Shown here piece by piece: positions 1-5,012 of a stretch of 5,117 nt of DNA. The position numbers were made by a program, and so were the translations under genes. The stretch spans positions 1 through 5,117 of the forward strand of contig CANFOR010000203.1 in NCBI GenBank assembly GCA_947448675.1, written 5' to 3'. The first letter of the stretch is position 1; each line of letters opens with the position of its first letter. Source of the stretch: Betaproteobacteria bacterium (GTDB taxonomy: Bacteria > Pseudomonadota > Gammaproteobacteria > Burkholderiales > Burkholderiaceae_C). The notes below the pieces were generated by a model. The model saw nothing but the letters and a program-made list of their open reading frames with translations. It did not search any database and was not told the DNA's origin.

Positions 1-65
1 CTGCAGCCAGCAAGACCGAGTAAGGCCAGTGCCAGCAGGCTGGCGCGGGTGTGGGGGTGTTGCAT
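1..65 (-). CDS. Putative lipoprotein, N-terminal fragment (runs off the left edge)
   Basis: Only the first 21 codons are visible, read leftward from an ATG at 65-63. They encode a short polar head with Arg7, a hydrophobic Leu/Ala core, and the lipobox Leu18-Ala19-Gly20-Cys21, the pattern recognised by signal peptidase II. The product should therefore be exported and lipidated on Cys21. An ideal Shine-Dalgarno AAGGAG lies on the minus strand at 77-72, six bases before the ATG, which settles the start. The mature protein lies outside the window, so its function cannot be named. It is divergent from the OmpA-like gene at 147, so the two may share a control region. The reading is confident as an exported lipoprotein start and says nothing about the family. 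Confidence 0.72.
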   Translation of the reverse strand, partial: MQHPHTRASLLALALLGLAGC

Positions 66-146
66 AGCAAGCTCCTTGGGGTTAGTTAGAGCCGCCACTT
101 TACAATCTATAGGTTTCAATGCAATAGTTTTATTGGAGTTTTCACA
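66..146. promoter_or_regulatory. Divergent intergenic region with RBSs and possible promoters
   Basis: This 81-base gap separates two genes transcribed away from each other and must hold both of their starts unless they are read from elsewhere. It is AT-richer than the genes around it. On the plus strand TATAGG at 108-113 could be a -10 box, but no good -35 stands 16-18 bases upstream. On the minus strand TAAAGT (reverse complement of 99-104) is an equally weak -10. The Shine-Dalgarno GGAG at 135-138 is eight bases before the ATG at 147. The promoter assignments are guesses; the two ribosome binding sites are clear. Confidence 0.35.
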
Positions 147-659
147 ATGTTTTCTCAAGATGATGACAGCACGGGCATCGCCCTGGGCGTAGTTTTTGGC
201 GTGATTGCCTTGGTGGTGGGCTTGGTGATTGGCGTGGCCATCTACACCCGCAACCTGGTGCAGCCTGCGGCCAAGCCGGTGGCGGTGTCCGCGGCAGCGG
301 CCCCAACGACTCCTGCCGCTGTGGCCAGCGACGCAGCCAGCGTGGTGGTTGAAAACGGTGTGGTCAAGTTTTACTTTGCCAGTGGCAAGGCCGACTTGGC
401 CGCTGGCGCTACCGAGGCATTAGCCGACGTGGTCAAGGGTGTGGCGGCGGGCAAAAAGGCCGTGGTGAGCGGCTTTCATGACGACACCGGCGACGCTGCC
501 ATCAACGCTGAGCTGGCCAAGCAACGCGCGCTGGGTGTGGCTGCCGCGCTCAAGGCCTTGGGCGTAGCTGAAGACAAGCTGGAACTCAAAAAGCCCGAGC
601 AAATGCAAGGCACGGGCAGCAATGCCCAGGCGCGCCGCGTCGAAGTCACGCTGCAGTAA
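147..659 (+). CDS. Membrane-anchored OmpA-like protein
   Basis: The 170-residue protein has a short acidic N-terminus, one hydrophobic helix at about residues 11-33, an Ala/Pro/Val-rich linker at about 38-66, and an OmpA C-terminal-like domain from about 67 to the end. In known OmpA domains a conserved Asp and an Arg 15 residues later bind the diaminopimelate of peptidoglycan. Here Asp112 (in GFHDDTG) and Arg127 (in AKQRA) keep that exact spacing, and Asn120 and the closing ARRVEV also fit the family. There is no typical signal peptide cleavage site, so the helix probably stays as an inner-membrane anchor with the domain in the periplasm. The role would be tethering membrane to cell wall. The usual HTDNTG is altered to FHDDTG, so binding is probable rather than certain. 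The start is supported by GGAG at 135-138. No specific gene name is justified. Confidence 0.85.
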   Translation: MFSQDDDSTGIALGVVFGVIALVVGLVIGVAIYTRNLVQPAAKPVAVSAAAAPTTPAAVASDAASVVVENGVVKFYFASGKADLAAGATEALADVVKGVAAGKKAVVSGFHDDTGDAAINAELAKQRALGVAAALKALGVAEDKLELKKPEQMQGTGSNAQARRVEVTLQ

Positions 660-693
660 TTGCGCATTCGCCCGGGCTATCGCAGGCCCTGGC

Positions 694-712
694 TTGGTAA
701 CCTGTTGGTAAC
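694..712 (+). repeat. Direct repeat of TTGGTAAC before edd
   Basis: The octamer TTGGTAAC occurs at 694-701 and again at 705-712. The starts are 11 bases apart, about one helical turn, so both copies would face the same side of the DNA. A related inverted half, GTTACC, sits at 742-747. The pair lies 66-84 bases upstream of the preferred edd start, where an activator or repressor could act. GTTACC/GGTAAC half-sites occur in operators of LacI-family gluconate regulators, which is only suggestive. A short T-run follows at 713-717, but no stable GC-rich stem directly precedes it, so I do not call a terminator. Confidence 0.35.
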
Positions 713-755
713 TTTTTGCCTGCACGCACTGGGGCTTTCGCGTTACCATGCAAGC

Positions 756-770
756 TGTAATTTGGTTACG
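756..770 (+). promoter_or_regulatory. HexR-like operator overlapping a possible -10 box of edd
   Basis: TGTAATTTGGTTACG matches 12 of 15 positions of the HexR consensus as I recall it (TGTARTWWWAWTACA). The left half is perfect; mismatches fall at positions 9, 10 and 15. HexR is an RpiR-family repressor released by KDPG, the product of Edd, and it commonly controls edd and eda in proteobacteria. The first six bases, TGTAAT, also match five of six positions of a sigma70 -10 box, although no good -35 is visible 16-18 bases upstream. The site is only seven bases before the ATG at 778. The call rests on the motif and the target gene; no hexR gene is in the window. Confidence 0.42.
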
Positions 771-777
771 GCTTGCT

Positions 778-2709
778 ATGACACCCCACCCCACCTTGGT
801 CGCGCTGACTGCGCGCATCCGCCAGCGCAGCGCAACCACCCGCAGCGCCTATTTACAGCAGCTACAAGCCGACGCCAGCCGTGAGCGCGGGGTAGACCGC
901 ATGGGCTGCGCCAACGTAGCGCACGCCTTGGCGGCCATGCCCGAGCCCGACAAAGCCCGGGCCACGCCGCGCTACCCCGACGCTGCCACGCAGCCCAGCA
1001 GCAAGTTCAAGGTGGTGGCGCACAAAGCGCCCAACATCGGCATCGTCACCGCCTACAACGACATGTTGTCGGCCCACGCGCCCTACGCGCACTACCCCGA
1101 GCTCATCAAAACCGAGGCACGCCAGCACGGTGCTACCGCACAAGTGGCCGGTGGCGTGCCTGCCATGTGCGACGGCGTCACCCAAGGCACCGCAGGCATG
1201 GAGCTGAGCCTCTTCAGCCGCGACGTGATCGCCCAGGCCACCGCCATTGCACTGAGCCACGACGTGTTCGACGCCGCGCTCTTGCTGGGCGTGTGCGACA
1301 AAATCGTGCCCGGTCTGCTCATTGGCGCGCTGCATTTTGGCCACTTGCCCATGGTTTTTGTGCCCGCTGGCCCCATGACCAGCGGCCTGCCCAACAACGC
1401 CAAGGCCAAGGTACGCGAGCAAGCCGCCCAAGGCCTGGTGGGCCGCACCGAACTGCTACAGGCCGAGAGCCAGGCCTACCACGCCGAGGGCACTTGCACC
1501 TTTTACGGCACCGCCAACAGCAACCAAATGCTGCTCGAAGCCATGGGCCTGCACGTGCCCGGCACGGCCTTTGTCAACCCCGGCAATGCCCTGCGCGCCG
1601 AGCTCACCCGCGAGGCGGTGCGCACCGTGCTGCAATGCGCCGACCCAGCCGCTTTCAAGCCGATTGGCCACATCGTTGACGAGCGCGCCATCGTCAACGC
1701 CATGGCCGCTTTGCTGGCCACTGGTGGCTCGACCAACCACTTGATCCACTGGGTCGCGGTGGCGCGGGCGGCGGGCATCCTCATCGACTGGGACGACTTT
1801 GCTACCCTGTCTGACGTGGTGCCGCTCTTGGCCCGCGTCTACCCCAATGGCAGCGCCGACGTAAACCAGTTTCAAGCCGCAGGCGGGCCGGGCTACGTGA
1901 TCCGCGAACTGCTCGACGCCGGCCTGATGCACGCCGACGTGCTCACCGTGCGCAGCAGCATCCGCGAGTTCACGCGCATTCCGGGCGCGGCCTTGTCTGG
2001 CGCTGCAAACACAGTCAGCGTAGCCAGCACGAGCAGCACGCCCAGCAGCACAGAGCCAAGCCAAAAGCTTGCCTGGAGTGACCCTGGCCGCTCTAAAGAT
2101 GATAGCGTGCTACGCACAGCTGGCAAGCCTTTCAGCCCTACAGGTGGCCTCAAGCTGCTGCAAGGCAACCTCGGCCGCAGCGTCATCAAAACCTCGGCCG
2201 TGCCCGACGATTGCCACATCATCGAAGCCCCAGCGCGGGTGTTTAACTCGCAAGAAGAACTGCTCGCCGCCTTCAAAAACCATGAGGTCAACCACGACGT
2301 GGTCTGTGTGGTGCGTTGGCAGGGCCCGCAAGCCAATGGCATGCCCGAGCTGCACAAACTCACACCGCCGCTGGCCGTGCTGCAAGGCAAAGGCTTCAAG
2401 GTGGCCCTGGTCACCGACGGGCGCATGAGCGGCGCCTCGGGCAAAGTGCCAGCGGCCATCCACGTCTCGCCCGAGGCCTTGGCCGGTGGCCCGCTGGCCC
2501 GCGTGCAAGACGGCGACGTGATCCGTTTAGACGCGATTGCAGGCACCTTGCAGGCCCTGGTGCCGCAGGCCGAATGGGAGGCCCGCCCCTTGGCCACCAT
2601 GCCGCCTGCGCAGCGCGCGGCCAATGGCCTGGGCATCGGCCGCAATTTATTTGCCGCGCAGCGGCGCAACGCGCTCAGCGCCGAAGAAGGAGCCTGCACA
2701 TGGCTGTAA
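778..2709 (+). CDS. edd: 6-phosphogluconate dehydratase (Entner-Doudoroff)
   Basis: This cytoplasmic iron-sulfur enzyme of the IlvD/Edd family dehydrates 6-phosphogluconate to 2-keto-3-deoxy-6-phosphogluconate (KDPG). From this start it has 643 residues, against about 603 in E. coli. Family blocks appear in order: TAYNDMLSAH (91-100), GGVPAMCDGVTQG (125-137), GVCDKIVPG (171-179), GTCTFYGTANSNQM (238-251), LATGGSTNH (313-321), GNLGR (463-467), and TDGRMSGASGKVP (546-558). Cys173 and Cys240 lie where the family binds its cluster; Cys131 is also conserved. An in-frame ATG at 748 exists, but the one at 778 aligns with the E. coli N-terminus and keeps the operator-like site outside the gene. Neither start has a strong Shine-Dalgarno. 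About 20 extra Ser/Thr-rich residues occur near 405-427; the rest of the gene looks intact. It overlaps eda by 10 bases, so the two are surely one operon. Confidence 0.96.
   Translation: MTPHPTLVALTARIRQRSATTRSAYLQQLQADASRERGVDRMGCANVAHALAAMPEPDKARATPRYPDAATQPSSKFKVVAHKAPNIGIVTAYNDMLSAHAPYAHYPELIKTEARQHGATAQVAGGVPAMCDGVTQGTAGMELSLFSRDVIAQATAIALSHDVFDAALLLGVCDKIVPGLLIGALHFGHLPMVFVPAGPMTSGLPNNAKAKVREQAAQGLVGRTELLQAESQAYHAEGTCTFYGTANSNQMLLEAMGLHVPGTAFVNPGNALRAELTREAVRTVLQCADPAAFKPIGHIVDERAIVNAMAALLATGGSTNHLIHWVAVARAAGILIDWDDFATLSDVVPLLARVYPNGSADVNQFQAAGGPGYVIRELLDAGLMHADVLTVRSSIREFTRIPGAALSGAANTVSVASTSSTPSSTEPSQKLAWSDPGRSKDDSVLRTAGKPFSPTGGLKLLQGNLGRSVIKTSAVPDDCHIIEAPARVFNSQEELLAAFKNHEVNHDVVCVVRWQGPQANGMPELHKLTPPLAVLQGKGFKVALVTDGRMSGASGKVPAAIHVSPEALAGGPLARVQDGDVIRLDAIAGTLQALVPQAEWEARPLATMPPAQRAANGLGIGRNLFAAQRRNALSAEEGACTWL
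1990..2058 (+). repeat. Low-complexity Ser/Thr-coding insert inside edd
   Basis: Between the blocks ending HADVLTV and beginning KLAW, Edd here has about 21 residues more than the E. coli enzyme, roughly residues 405-427, rich in Ser, Thr, Ala and Pro. At the DNA level, 2026-2052 is an imperfect 9-base tandem repeat: AGCACGAGC, AGCACGCCC, AGCAGCACA. Slippage of such a repeat would add residues in threes without breaking the frame. The corresponding stretch in E. coli Edd is a variable linker with no catalytic motif, so the insert is probably a tolerated surface loop. Confidence 0.6.
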
Positions 2710-3347
2710 ATCTGGCATTAAAACCCACCGCCTTGCAAGTCATGCAAAGCGCCCCCGTCATCCCCGTCATCGTGCTGCACGACGTGGCGCATGCCGTGCC
2801 CCTGGCGCGGGCCTTGGTGGCAGGCGGTATTTGCATGCTCGAGGTCACGCTGCGCACCCCCGTAGCCTTGCAATGCATTGAAGCCATTGCCAAAGCAGTG
2901 CCCGAAGCCGTGGCCGGGGTTGGCACGGTGCGCACCGTGGCCGAGGCCCAAGCCGCCCAGCGCGCCGGTGCACAGTTTGCCGTGAGCCCCGGCTACACCA
3001 GCGCCGTGGGCCAAGCCTGCCGCAGCCTGGGCCTGCCCCTGCTGCCCGGCGTGGCCACCGGCAGCGAGATCATGATGGCGCTGGAAGACGGCTACCGCCA
3101 GCTCAAGTTTTTCCCCGCGCTGCAAGCCGGTGGCATCCCCATGCTCAAAGCCTGGGGCGGGCCGTTTGCCGACGTGCTGTTTTGCCCCACCGGTGGCGTC
3201 ACGCCGCACAACGCCAGCGAATTTTTAGCCCTGCCCAACGTCGCCTGCGTCGGTGGCTCCTGGCTCGTGCCCGCCGACGCCCTGGCCCAAGGCGACTGGC
3301 CGCGCATTACCGCGCTGGCCCGCGAAGCGGCTGCGCTGCAGAGGTGA
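2700..3347 (+). CDS. eda: KDPG aldolase (2-keto-3-deoxy-6-phosphogluconate aldolase)
   Basis: This class I aldolase splits KDPG into pyruvate and glyceraldehyde 3-phosphate, the second step of the Entner-Doudoroff branch after Edd. The 215-residue length fits the family (about 213 in E. coli). The Schiff-base lysine is Lys136 in LKFFPA. Glu48 and Arg52 in LEVTLRT and Thr164 in CPTGG match E. coli Glu45, Arg49 and Thr161, all shifted by the same three residues. GVGTVR (73-78) and SPGYT (96-100) also fit. The ATG overlaps the last 10 bases of edd, and the strong Shine-Dalgarno AAGGAG at 2687-2692 lies inside edd, seven bases before the start. This means one transcript and probably coupled translation. 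The open frame continues upstream into edd, but the RBS and homology fix the start. All key residues are present, so the enzyme should be active. Confidence 0.97.
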   Translation: MAVNLALKPTALQVMQSAPVIPVIVLHDVAHAVPLARALVAGGICMLEVTLRTPVALQCIEAIAKAVPEAVAGVGTVRTVAEAQAAQRAGAQFAVSPGYTSAVGQACRSLGLPLLPGVATGSEIMMALEDGYRQLKFFPALQAGGIPMLKAWGGPFADVLFCPTGGVTPHNASEFLALPNVACVGGSWLVPADALAQGDWPRITALAREAAALQR

Positions 3348-3351
3348 AACG

Positions 3352-3406
3352 GGCTAAAAGGCGCGTGAAATATGCGTTGGAAGCTATAAAAATAGTAGCT
3401 AACTAA
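3352..3406. repeat. AT-rich intergenic palindromic element after eda
   Basis: At 3382-3400 the sequence has the perfect arms AGCTA and TAGCT around a nine-base AT centre, with nested CTAT/ATAG. The neighbouring bases (GCTAAAAGGCGCG on the left) resemble, in the reverse direction, a short dispersed intergenic repeat that I recall from Comamonadaceae genomes, whose hallmark is an AT-rich GCTAT...TAGC block beside AGCGC-like arms. It sits between the ends of the convergent eda and gloA genes, the usual place for such elements. Family membership is from memory. A role as a weak terminator is possible, but there is no GC-rich stem. Confidence 0.35.
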
Positions 3407-3417
3407 AATTTAGCGAG

Positions 3418-3467
3418 CACCAAAAGCAGACAAAACTTGCACCCGTTTCCACAGCAATGCTTTGGTG
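3418..3467. other. Inverted repeat between convergent eda and gloA
   Basis: CACCAAAAGCA at 3418-3428 pairs with TGCTTTGGTG at 3458-3467 with one bulged A. An inner TTGC/GCAA pair (3437-3440 and 3454-3457) narrows the loop. It lies 14 bases from the gloA stop codon. Between convergent genes it could act as a transcription end signal on either strand, but the loop is long and no T-tract follows on either side, so this is weak. Confidence 0.22.
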
Positions 3468-3480
3468 GCAGTGAGCCCAT

Positions 3481-3879
3481 TTAGTCAGCCCGCTCGATCA
3501 ATTCAATCTTGTAGCCGTCTGGGTCGGTGACAAAAGCGATGACGGTGTTGCCGCCCTTCACCGGGCCGGGCTCACGCGCAATGGCCCCGCCAAACTGCGC
3601 GGCCTGGGCGCGAATGCGCTCGCAGGCGGCGTAAATGTCGGGCAGGCCCAGGGCCAAGTGGCCAAAAGCCGTGCCCTGCACATAAGCGTCTACGCCGTAG
3701 TTGTAGGTCAGCTCGATCTCTGCATGCTCGGGGTTGCTGCCATAGCCCACAAAAGCCAGTGAATATTGTTGCTCCGGTCTGTCGGTGGTGCGCAGCAACT
3801 GCATGCCCAAAACCTGGGTGTAAAAATCGATCGAACGCTGGAGATTGCCAACGCGCAGCATAGTGTGGAGGAATTTCAT
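3481..3879 (-). CDS. gloA: Glyoxalase I (lactoylglutathione lyase)
   Basis: This enzyme isomerises the hemithioacetal of methylglyoxal and glutathione to S-lactoylglutathione, the first step of methylglyoxal detoxification in the cytoplasm. The 132-residue protein aligns with E. coli GloA (135 residues) almost throughout: HTMLRVGNLQRSIDFY, YSLAFVGYG, ELTYNYGVD, GPVKGG and DPDGYKIELIE. The four metal ligands are visible as His5, Glu56, His74 and Glu126; the last is shifted by a four-residue insertion (AQAAQFGG region). The short form with this insertion pattern is typical of nickel-type bacterial enzymes. An upstream in-frame extension to 3951 is rejected because it reads through the end of the integrase remnant in another frame. 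The start codon is only seven bases after that remnant's stop, and the ribosome site (ATGAG) is weak. No promoter is evident just upstream, so expression may depend on the former integron region. Confidence 0.95.
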   Translation of the reverse strand: MKFLHTMLRVGNLQRSIDFYTQVLGMQLLRTTDRPEQQYSLAFVGYGSNPEHAEIELTYNYGVDAYVQGTAFGHLALGLPDIYAACERIRAQAAQFGGAIAREPGPVKGGNTVIAFVTDPDGYKIELIERAD

Positions 3880-3886
3880 GCGCTCA

Positions 3887-4200
3887 TTATGCTGCGCTTG
3901 TGAGTGCGTCCGGCGGGCTGGCCGTGCCACCCGCCGCCGCCTGGAGCACATGCGGGTAGACCGTGGTGGTGGCCACGTCAGAATGGCCTAACAGTTTTTG
4001 CACTGTACGAATGTCAGCACCCACCTGCAGTAGTCACGCGGGTGCCGCATGGCACCGTTGCGCCCATGCCAACGGATGAAAAATTTCACCCAATACAGGT
4101 AGGTTTTTTCAGTGCCCAGGCTACAGTGCTTGTAACGAATGTGCGCGTGCATCGGATCCAAAAGCCGCATGGGCTTGCTGGGAACGGTGCCGGGTTTCAT
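3887..4200 (-). pseudogene. intI: Integron integrase remnant with internal deletion
   Basis: Reading leftward from the ATG at 4200, about 56 codons match the N-terminal DNA-binding part of IntI tyrosine recombinases (LLDPMHAHIRYKHCSLGTEK, then WVKFFIRWHG and RHPRD). At about 4033 the sequence jumps, in a different frame, to the IntI C-terminus: LLQVGADIRTVQKLLGH, then SDVATTTVYPHVL, ending at TAA 3889-3887. Compared with IntI1, residues of about 55-286 are absent. That removes the equivalents of Arg146, Lys171, His277 and Arg280, while His303 and the nucleophile Tyr312 remain. The N-terminal frame runs 70 codons to a stop at 3988. The N-terminal part also seems to have four extra residues (RNGA) before MRHPRD. 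No functional recombinase is possible. The stop lies seven bases before gloA, which is read in the same direction. Confidence 0.88.
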
Positions 4201-4249
4201 GGAATTTTTATAACTGTTTTTTTGTGTAGTGCAGTAGCCTAAACCCTTG

Positions 4250-4277
4250 TTGCCATTGGGTTTTTAAGGATTTTAAT
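4250..4277 (+). promoter_or_regulatory. Candidate cassette promoter (Pc)
   Basis: TTGCCA at 4250-4255 (five of six matches to TTGACA) is followed, after a 16-base spacer, by TTTAAT at 4272-4277 (five of six matches to TATAAT). It points right, toward the cassette gene, and lies 49 bases from the integrase start codon in the integrase-cassette spacer, where integrons usually keep Pc. Transcription would begin near 4284 and pass through the attC-like site before reaching the gene at 4487. It is the best sigma70 match I found in this spacer, but the region is AT-rich, so chance matches are likely. Confidence 0.5.
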
Positions 4278-4307
4278 GAATGATTTAAACCGCAACGTCG
4301 TTTTTAT

Positions 4308-4324
4308 ACCGCAGGTTTTGCGGT
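4308..4324. other. Small hairpin in the integrase-cassette spacer
   Basis: ACCGCA and TGCGGT form a perfect six-base stem around the loop GGTTT. TATA flanks on both sides could extend it with a two-base bulge. Another CCGCA stands at 4290-4294. It lies between the candidate Pc and the attC-like site, where attI would be expected, but it contains no GTTRRRY core. Its role is unknown: a leader structure, a protein site, or a degenerate part of a lost attI. Confidence 0.3.
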
Positions 4325-4380
4325 CTATATCAATGCTCTAAAGCTTACACTGCCCTATCGCCGCCACCTGGGGCGGTTCA

Positions 4381-4464
4381 GTCCAACACGGTTTATCTGC
4401 CTCAGGAGGCAATTTTGGTTTCTTCAACGTCGGCCTTTCGGCAGATAAACGCTATTCGTTAAGC
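4381..4464 (+). other. attC-like recombination site ending at GTTAAGC
   Basis: The 84-base site opens with GTCCAAC (4381-4387), which fits the inverse core RYYYAAC, and closes with GTTAAGC (4458-4464), which fits the core GTTRRRY. Inside are perfect 11-base arms, GTTTATCTGCC (4391-4401) and GGCAGATAAAC (4440-4450), as expected for the L boxes that let the bottom strand fold. The length is within the attC range. The inner arms lack the usual unpaired base, and the outer boxes pair fully only over AAC/GTT. The crossover would be between G4458 and T4459. It is also about 257 bases from the integrase start, a distance at which attI could lie, but attI sites lack such long inverted arms, so attC or an attI/attC junction is preferred. 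Confidence 0.62.
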
Positions 4465-4486
4465 CTCACAAACGACCCTCGCGGCA

Positions 4487-5011
4487 ATGAAACGTCTCGT
4501 CGCCCTCACACTCGCAGCGCTCTTGCATCAGCCGAGCGCTGGAGTCCCATCAAGTCCGGAGGCAACATCAGCATCAGTCCTTCAGGCCTATGAACCTCTC
4601 GGAGCTGGAGGTCTGCCAAAGCGCTCGAGAATGGGCTTGCTCCTGGAGCTAACCACCCCCGCACTGAGAAACTTGCTGCACAGAGCCTCGAGAATAGAAG
4701 AAGAGTCCCGCTGTGAGGGTCCTCCCTCAATCGAAGGCGATCTTTTATGGTCCCTCGCAGACGGAGCACAGCACGCACAAGTCAAGCTGTGCCGTATTCA
4801 AGGAGCGTCGGCGCGATGCGACATTGCATTGCGCTATACCGATACAAATCGCAACCATACGGAGGAGTGGATAGACAAGATCAACCTCCGCATGATCAAT
4901 GGTGTTTGGCTTGTCGATGACGTATTGACGGGCGCAGAATGGGCACGAAAGCGTGCATTGAAGCAAGTACTCAGCGCAAGTATTCAAACAAACAGGTCGT
5001 GCGCGCAGTGA
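4487..5011 (+). CDS. Cassette-encoded hypothetical secreted protein
   Basis: I do not recognise a family with certainty. The 174-residue product starts with a Sec-type signal: Lys2-Arg3, a hydrophobic core at about 4-13, and small residues near 17-23 for cleavage, so it is probably periplasmic or secreted. The mature part has a helical N-terminal half (about 30-75) and a second half (about 88-148) that looks like successive beta strands ending in GVWLVDDV. That layout resembles NTF2-like or DUF3828-type domains, which is a guess from pattern. Cys76, Cys102, Cys111 and Cys172 could form disulfides. The gene fills a cassette exactly: its ATG lies 23 bases after the GTTAAGC core and its TGA is one base before GCCTAAC. 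The ribosome site is poor (GCGG at 4481-4484). Codon use is less GC-biased than in edd or eda, which fits acquisition by transfer. Confidence 0.8.
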   Translation: MKRLVALTLAALLHQPSAGVPSSPEATSASVLQAYEPLGAGGLPKRSRMGLLLELTTPALRNLLHRASRIEEESRCEGPPSIEGDLLWSLADGAQHAQVKLCRIQGASARCDIALRYTDTNRNHTEEWIDKINLRMINGVWLVDDVLTGAEWARKRALKQVLSASIQTNRSCAQ

Positions 5012-5012
5012 T

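Noticed and set aside
672..717. Possible terminator after the OmpA-like gene (GGGC/GCCC pairing and a T-run).
   Set aside because: The stem is only four bases and the T-run is more than 20 bases downstream of it.
748..777. Upstream in-frame ATG for edd, adding 10 residues.
   Set aside because: The extra residues do not align with the family N-terminus, there is no better ribosome site, and it would put the operator-like palindrome inside the gene.
862..2064. Long open frames on the minus strand opposite edd.
   Set aside because: They follow from the strong third-position GC bias of edd, show no family motifs and lack ribosome sites.
2094..2125. GATAGCGTGCTACGCA inside edd resembles the family-specific dispersed repeat.
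   Set aside because: It encodes DDSVLRT, which fits conserved Edd sequence, so it is ordinary coding DNA.
3880..3951. N-terminal extension of GloA by 24 Arg-rich residues.
   Set aside because: This stretch codes for the integrase C-terminus in another frame, and GloA homologues begin at the internal Met.
3904..4242. Rightward open frame of 112 codons across the integrase remnant.
   Set aside because: It is antisense to recognisable integrase sequence and has no motifs of its own.
4249..4255. GTTGCCA as a possible attI core.
   Set aside because: It fails GTTRRRY at the fifth and later positions and coincides with the better-supported -35 box.
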